Positions 58,191 to 64,000 of a DNA stretch of 64,000 nucleotides are shown piece after piece. The translations under genes were made by a program, and so were the position numbers. The notes under the pieces were generated by a model. That model worked only from the letters and a program-made list of their open reading frames with translations. It searched no databases and was not told the origin of the DNA. Source of the DNA: Neostapfia colusana (Eukaryota > Streptophyta > Magnoliopsida > Poales > Poaceae); the NCBI GenBank assembly GCA_030760725.1, contig JASWHV010000003.1:116344153-116408152 (forward strand), in the 5' to 3' direction. How positions within the stretch are numbered: the first letter of the stretch is position 1; every line of letters starts with the position of its first letter.

Positions 58191-59174
58191 ATCTCCCCCT
58201 TGATGAATGCATTGGCAACACCAATTAAAATCCGAACATTGGCTTATGAAAAGTTTTGAAAATCTTTGAAAACTCATTTCTCCCCCTTTATTAATTTCTC
58301 CCCATTTTTTAAAATCAGAGAAGGAAGAAAGTGTATAACATATGCAAAGTGTAAAAAAATCTCTCCTTATACATATTTCTCCCCCTTTGACAATGTATTC
58401 AGCAAGGTTCAAGAGAGAAATTTTTAAATGTTATGAGCATATTATAATATATACATACAAAACAAAGCTCATCCAAGTCATACTATCAGGTTACTTACAC
58501 TATCACATCAATGAGATACATAAAGTAGTGTAAGCCATGCTAGAGATCAAATGTATTTTTCAGTTTAAGCAAGTCATGATCTCCCTTACTCAACTATTTC
58601 AAAACCGGAAAACATGACACTTGTTGCTGCATTTTTATTATTCATAATCATTTAAGGCACAAAGTTGATCATATGATATTTGCAAGAGATTATATGCTGC
58701 ATCAGCCTTATTCTAACCAACCAAGCCAAGCCTATGTCATTTGACAATCAGAAGCTCACGGATATGGTTTTAGTCATACACAATTCCTTTCAAGTTCATA
58801 TCTTAGTGCAATGATAAGCAATCCCAAAAGAAGAAGTGCGATGCATGCATATTCTCTTGATCTTTTCTCAATTTTTTATTTGAAAACTCAACATGTGAGC
58901 TGATCACTTGATTATTTTTTTATGATTAAAAGCACTTGTGAGCACGCAACAAGTTCAAAACAGAAAGAAGGTTCGATCATGACCAGATTTAGTGTAAGTA
59001 ATTATTCCAATTAATAGTCATGGAAAAAACTACAAAATGTATAACATGAGTAATGTAGTAAGAACTTTCAGCCTGTAAAAGGAATCACAAAGTCATATAT
59101 GTATGAAATACTATGCTCATATTATTTTAGTTTCAGATTCACACATAGACTTTCAAAGTTTCAAAAACTCCCCC
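58191..59174 (-). other. non-coding region between RNase H and 3' LTR of G
   Basis: This AT-rich 984 bp starts with the polypurine tract. Several CTCCCCCTTT-like stretches (for example near 58277 and 58381) look like extra or decayed tract copies. Some SIRE elements carry an env-like gene here, but I see none. Confidence 0.6.
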
Positions 59175-62100
59175 TCAATTTAAGCCATGAGGATGCATAA
59201 CCCCTATTTCACTACGAATGAAACAAAAACGAGTGAAATCCAAAGATTTTGTAAAAATATCAGCCAATTGTTGTTCGGTATCGACATGGTGAAGCACAAT
59301 GTTTCCTTTTTCAACATTATCACGAAGAAAGTGATACCTAATGTCAATGTGCTTAGTTCTAGAGTGTTTCACGGGATTTTTAGCAATACAAATTGCACTA
59401 GTGTTATCACAAAACAGTGGAACACTATCTAAATTAACCCCATAGTCCTTAAGTGTTTGAACAATCCAAAGAATTTGTGAGCAAGCGCTAGCCGCAGCTA
59501 CATATTCAGATTCTGCCGTGGATTGTGCAACTGAACTTTGTTTTCTAGAGGACCAAGCAAAAAGTGAATTACCAAGAAAATGACAAGCACCCGAAGTACT
59601 TTTCCTATCAATCCTATAACTCCCAAAGTCTGCATCCGAAAAAGCTTTCAAAGAAACGGTTGAGGAAGAAGGAAGAAAAATGCCAAATTCTTGAGTTCCA
59701 TGTAGGTACCTGAGAATCCTTTTGATGGCTTGGCGATGTAAAGCACGTGGAGAAGCTTGAAAACGTGCACAAAGACATACGCTGAATTGTATGTCCGGTC
59801 TTGACGCGGTGAGATACAAAAGTGATCCAATCATACTTCTGTATTCTTTTTTATCGACCGGGTCACCATCTTCGTCATGTTCAAGTGTTGTTGCTGTTCC
59901 CATTGGTGTTCGAAGAGGCTTGCATTTGTCCATGTTGAAGCGCTTAAGAAGGTCCTTTGTATACTTAGTTTGATGCACAAAAGTTCCTTCTTTTGTTTGC
60001 TTGATTTGCAGCCCCAAAAAGTATGTGAGTTCTCCCATCATTCTCATCTCAAATTCTGAACTCATCATAGCTGAAAACTTGGACACGAGATCATGAGAAG
60101 CACAACCAAAGATAATATCATCCACATACACTTGAATGAATAATGAGTCATTGCCATGCTTAAGTACAAAAAGAGTTTTATCAACCATACCCATGGTAAA
60201 CCCCTCTTCAAGTATGAATGTTTTTAACCTATCATACCATGCTCTAGGTGCTTGTTTTAGACCGTACAAGGCTTTGGACAGTATGTAAACATGATTAGGA
60301 AAATTTGAATTTTCAAAACCCGGTGGCTGCTTAACATAAACCTCCTCCTCTATGTAGCCATTAAGAAAAGCACTTTTAACATCCATTTGATATAACTTGA
60401 AACCTTTAGATGCAGCAAATGTTAATAAGATTCTTATAGCTTCTAATCTAGCAACAGGAGCAAATGTTTCATCAAAATCTAGACCCTCAATTTGAGTGAA
60501 ACCTTGAGCAACCAACCTAGCTTTATTCCTAACCACAACCCCATTCTCACTTTGCTTATTTTTAAATACCCATTTAGTTCCAATTAATGTGTGACCTTGA
60601 GGTGGAGGTACAAGTTTCCAAACATTATTTCTTTCAAAATTTTCTAACTCTTCTTGCATGGCATTAATCCAATATTCATTAGTGAGTGTGTGTGATATAT
60701 CCTTGGGTTCAAAAGAAACAACAAAAGCAGAATGAGCATGAGAGTTTGGATCGCAAAACCTGGACCGAGTGACTCGTTCATGCAAGCTTCCAATGATTTG
60801 TTGTGGAGGATGACTTTTGAGTACTCAGAGGGGAGTAGACACTTTACAAGCACCTTCTTATTCATGTTCGGACCTTTGATTAGGAGAGCTTGTTTATTGA
60901 GGAAGGTCCGAACCAGCAGTAGTGACTGTTGGTGCTGGTTGTGGTGCAAAATCAGCAGCTTGATCGTTATTTACTTCCGAGTTTTTGGGCAGCAGAACCA
61001 CTTCTTCATCTTCTTCAATAAAAATACTCTCCCCCTGCGGATATGGATCCGGACCTGCAATATCGGAGCTAGTACTTGGGCTAGCTTCATCAAAAGAAAC
61101 CTCGCAAGTCTCCACAATTTTGTTAGTGTCAAGTAAAAGCACATGGTAGCCTCTAGTATGAGGTGGATAACCAAGAAACATGCCATCAACAGATCTAGCT
61201 TCAAATTTATCAAGATTACCATGTTTCTTAACATGCATTTGCAACCAAAAACCGTAAAGTGTGTAACACTAGGCCTATGTCCAAACCGGAGCTCATATGG
61301 GGTTTTTCCAAGCTTAGCACGCAAGAAAACACGATTCGAGACATAACATGCGGTTGCAATTGCATCAGCCCAAAATTTCCTAGGAGTTTGATATTCATCA
61401 AGCATAGTCCTAGCCATCTCAACTAAGGTCCTGTTCTTTCTTTCTACGACACCATTTTGTTGTGGTACATAGGGTGAAGAGTATTGATGATCTATTCCAT
61501 TTTCAGCACAAAAGTGATCAAAGGATTAGTTTTTAAATTCAGTTCCGTTATCACTTCTAATTGCTTTTAATGATCCTGGATGATCAATAGGTAATCTAAG
61601 AAATAAAGTTCTAAAATGACTAAAAGCTTCATTCTTAGATGTCATAAAATAAACCCAAGAATATCTGGAATAATCATCAACAATCACAAGCACATACCAT
61701 TTACCTCCGAAGGATTGAACACGTGCCGGACCTACTGTGTCAAGATGTAAAAGTTGTCCTGGTTCAGCTGTCATGGTCATTGTGAGAGGAGCATGTGAAC
61801 CTGCAACAAACTTAGCATGTCTATAAAAAGAGCACACAATATCATTGTCCTTTTTAAGCTTCGGCAGCCCACGTATGCGATCGAGAGCACTAACACGAGT
61901 GAGATGATCAAAGCCTATGTGACCAAGTCTACGATGCCAAAAATATAGATCTTTTGTATCATTAGCAACTAGACACCGATGCTTAGAAGTTGACAAATCA
62001 AAATCAGCTTTAAAAACTCTTCCAAACCTAGACATGTTAAACAAAAGCTCACCTTTTGAATCTACAACCTTGCAGCAATTTTCAGCAAAGCTAACCTCTA

Positions 62101-62359
62101 GATTTTCATCTAGCAATTGTGAAACCGAAAGCAAGTTGTATTTCAAATTTTTAACAAGTGCCACATCTTTAAAAGTGTAGAGATTGTTTACTCTAACCGA
62201 ACCTTTAGCAATTATGGGAGTAGAAGAGTTATCGGCGAAAGTAACATTTTCTACACGTGACACAAAAGAGAGAGAGGAGAACCATTCTTTGTTACCGGTC
62301 ATATGGCGTGAGCAACCTGAATCCACAATCCAAATGTTCTCCTTCCTCAAACGTGAAAC
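59175..62359 (-). pseudogene. pol of copia element G, broken
   Basis: Protease IVDSGCSRHMTG opens the gene near 62325, followed by the pre-integrase WHRRLGHIGFDHL and the integrase core (LDTVGPARV, VDDYSRYSWVYF, SDNGTEFKN). A TAA follows at 61526-61528. After it the frame continues (ARTMLDEYQTPRKFWADA) to a one-base deletion near 61240, then more integrase, then at least three stops between 60896 and 60800. From 60785 the last 536 codons are open: reverse transcriptase with YVDD at residues 220-223 of that part and RNase H with STAESEY and DNTSAICIAKNP. Gag and pol share a frame and are separated only by a TAG at 62360-62362, which may be a mutated glutamine codon. Confidence 0.88.
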
Positions 62360-64000
62360 CTACACAGCAGCACAATACGTCGATGACTCAATACTGCGGT
62401 TAGTTAAAAGACTTTTAGGAATCCAGTACTGAGTCACACGACGTCCAGCAGGAATAACACGTGAAAGCTGAGAAGGTACAGCAGGTTTATGAGGCAAACA
62501 TCGAAAATTTTTGTTCCCAACTACTGACTTAGAAGATGTGTTATATGTAGCACAAAAAACAGTAGGTCCGGGAGCAAGTTTTTGACTCATTACAGCAGGT
62601 TGCAAGCTCCGAACATTCGGTCTAGCAGATTTTGCTTGGTTGTTATGTGATCTAGCAAGTATTCTTTGTTTCTTATCGTGTTTAGCTAGTCTATAACAAA
62701 AATCCATGACATGACCATCTCTACCACAGTAGGTACAATGAAAAATAACCTTATTATCATGTCTAGATGAGCAAGCAACACGTTTATTAGAACCCGAATG
62801 GGACAGTACTCCTGCAGATTTGAAAATCACCTCTTTTTGTCTAGGAGCTGTTTGAATCAAACCGCTTCCTAATGACTTTACAACTTTAGATGGGTGTGCC
62901 TTAGCATGAGCATGAGAATTAAAAGCTAAACCAGTTTTATCATTACAAGACTTGGAAGAATTCAGCAGCAAGTTTAGGTTCTTATTTGCATTAGAAAACT
63001 GATCTAGTGTCCTATGCATGTCATCAAGTTTATTGGACAGATCAAAGCAGTTTTCACATGAAGTTTTTCCTTTTAGTTTGCAATTTGAACAATATTTAAC
63101 TTCATGCACACGTAAAGCATTGTTCAAAATAGAAATCTCATTCATAGCATCATTTAGTTTCTTATTCAGATCATCACATGAAGAACAATGCAAATCAATT
63201 GTAGAACAACAAGCATCTTTCAAATTTTTATCATTAAGTGCAGCAAGCTCTTTGTTCTTTTCAACTTCAAGTTCAAGTTTATCAAGTGTAGATGCGTGTG
63301 CACTTCTTAAAGAGGATAATTGTTCATAAATCAAATCACATGAGGAACAAGAATCATCACTAGGAATCAAAGTTTTTAAACGATTAATTTCAGATTCTAG
63401 TGATTCAATTTTAACAGCATTGTTCCTATGTTTTTTATCCTTTTCCTTTAATATAACAGTGGCACGAGAAATAGCATCACACATTTCTTCGCAAGTGGGA
63501 CATACCTCTTCATCGTCGCTGTTGTGTTCTGCCTCCTCGGAGCTTGAACTTGACTTGCTTGCCATGAAACACATATTTGCCATAGCTTCTTCATCTTCAT
63601 CACTACCGGTGTCCACATCACTTGAGCCGAAATCTTGAAGTGCAGAGATCATACTATGCACTATGTTGCGCATTGATAAATCTTTCTTCTTCTTATTCTT
63701 TGCAAACGATTTCTTCGGCCTTGTTTGCTTTTCTTCATGTGAAGTCGGACCTGAAAGGTTAGGGCACTCCGTACGAAAATGTCCTGTCTTACCACATTCA
63801 AAACGTCGTTGAGGTCCGGAGCTTCCTCTCCTTCTAGTTCTCACATTTTGCAATGCTTTTGAGAACCGAGTAGAGATGAGTGCAAGCTCCTCCTCTGGAA
63901 ACTCTTCAATCTGTTCAAGGGTTAGAGAGGACAGCAAAGAGAGTGCACCACTAGATGATGACTGACTAGAACTAGACATGTCATGTTGCGAAACAAATGC
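62360..64000 (-). pseudogene. gag of copia element G (N-terminus outside window)
   Basis: The frame is open through the window edge, so the first in-window ATG (63979) is probably not the true start, and the usual gag core should lie outside. Counting from 63979, a zinc knuckle at 59-72 has lost its first cysteine (arginine in RRFECGKTGHF), while a second at 415-428 (CTYCGRDGHVMDFC) is complete. Between them are coiled-coil segments and several CxxC pairs (160/163, 211/214, 265/268, 297/300, 308/311). It is listed as pseudogene because pol is broken and the first knuckle is lost. Confidence 0.8.

Larger units (their letters stand above)
56567..64000 (-). mobile_element. Element G: Ty1/copia of SIRE/Maximus type, cut by window edge
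   Basis: On the minus strand the order is gag, protease, integrase, reverse transcriptase, RNase H, the copia order. The 3' LTR is 56567-58190 and the 5' half of the element is outside the window. CCCTT (56562-56566) should be repeated at the far end. A long coiled-coil gag and a GGGGGGTGAATGG motif near the LTR edge point to the SIRE/Maximus lineage. Several stops and a frameshift show it is dead. No env-like gene follows RNase H. Confidence 0.88.

Noticed and set aside
58191..59174. Env-like gene downstream of pol in copia G
   Set aside because: Some SIRE elements have one here, but the region is AT-rich with only short frames and no envelope-like features.
62360..62362. Programmed stop-codon readthrough between gag and pol of G
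   Set aside because: The TAG is in frame, but the element has many other lesions, and a CAG to TAG change explains it more simply.
1..64000. CRISPR arrays, tRNA or rRNA genes, bacterial operons
   Set aside because: No spaced direct repeats, no tRNA-like folds other than primer sites, and all coding content is plant retroelement.

Overview
The window is plant nuclear DNA, almost certainly from a grass (Poaceae). It consists of Ty3/gypsy elements with LTRs of 3.4 to 5.3 kb and initiator-Met-tRNA primer sites, one Ty1/copia element of SIRE/Maximus type and a CACTA-type fragment. I found no host gene, tRNA, rRNA, CRISPR array or bacterial signal. This is the composition of grass heterochromatin. 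The species cannot be named from what is visible.

The layout is nested. The oldest layer is a gypsy family on the minus strand. Its copy F (1-3335) is joined through one LTR (3336-6517 plus 19259-20118) to a second, pol-deleted copy E (20119-22669), so two internal regions share one LTR. Element A (6518-19253, minus, target duplication GCGGT) sits inside that shared LTR. It is young: its LTRs differ by about three substitutions and one AT-repeat length change, and its 1489-residue gag-pol is intact. Element D (minus) entered the E leader at about 22670. Its roughly 5.3 kb LTR is split into 22670-22740, 35430-35959 and 51473-56133. Element B (22741-35424, plus, duplication CGGGG, same family as A but decayed) and element C (35960-51467, minus, duplication CTCCA, same broad family as E/F) both lie inside the D LTR, as does a CACTA-like fragment (54767 to about 55644). 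The pol gene of D is cut at 56567 by copia element G (minus), which runs off the right edge.

The most interesting feature is shared by A/B and by C/E/F. Each has an extra sense-strand gene, here called ORF0, between the primer-binding site and gag. The ORF0 and gag start codons each lie directly after a good plant 3' splice site, in all ten cases present (five copies, two genes each). A clear 5' splice site lies in the 5' LTR of A and of B. This suggests alternative splicing of one LTR transcript into an ORF0 mRNA and a gag-pol mRNA, with the primer-binding site removed from both and kept only in unspliced genomic RNA. A hand count of codon differences between ORF0 of A and B shows strong purifying selection. 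The ORF0 proteins of the two families show no obvious sequence similarity but share a plan: an N-terminal domain, a coiled coil, a basic cluster and an acidic tail.

A small hairpin sits just before the polypurine tract in A, B, C and D. Coordinates of element ends were set by LTR comparison, TG..CA ends, target duplications, primer sites and polypurine tracts, all read by eye.
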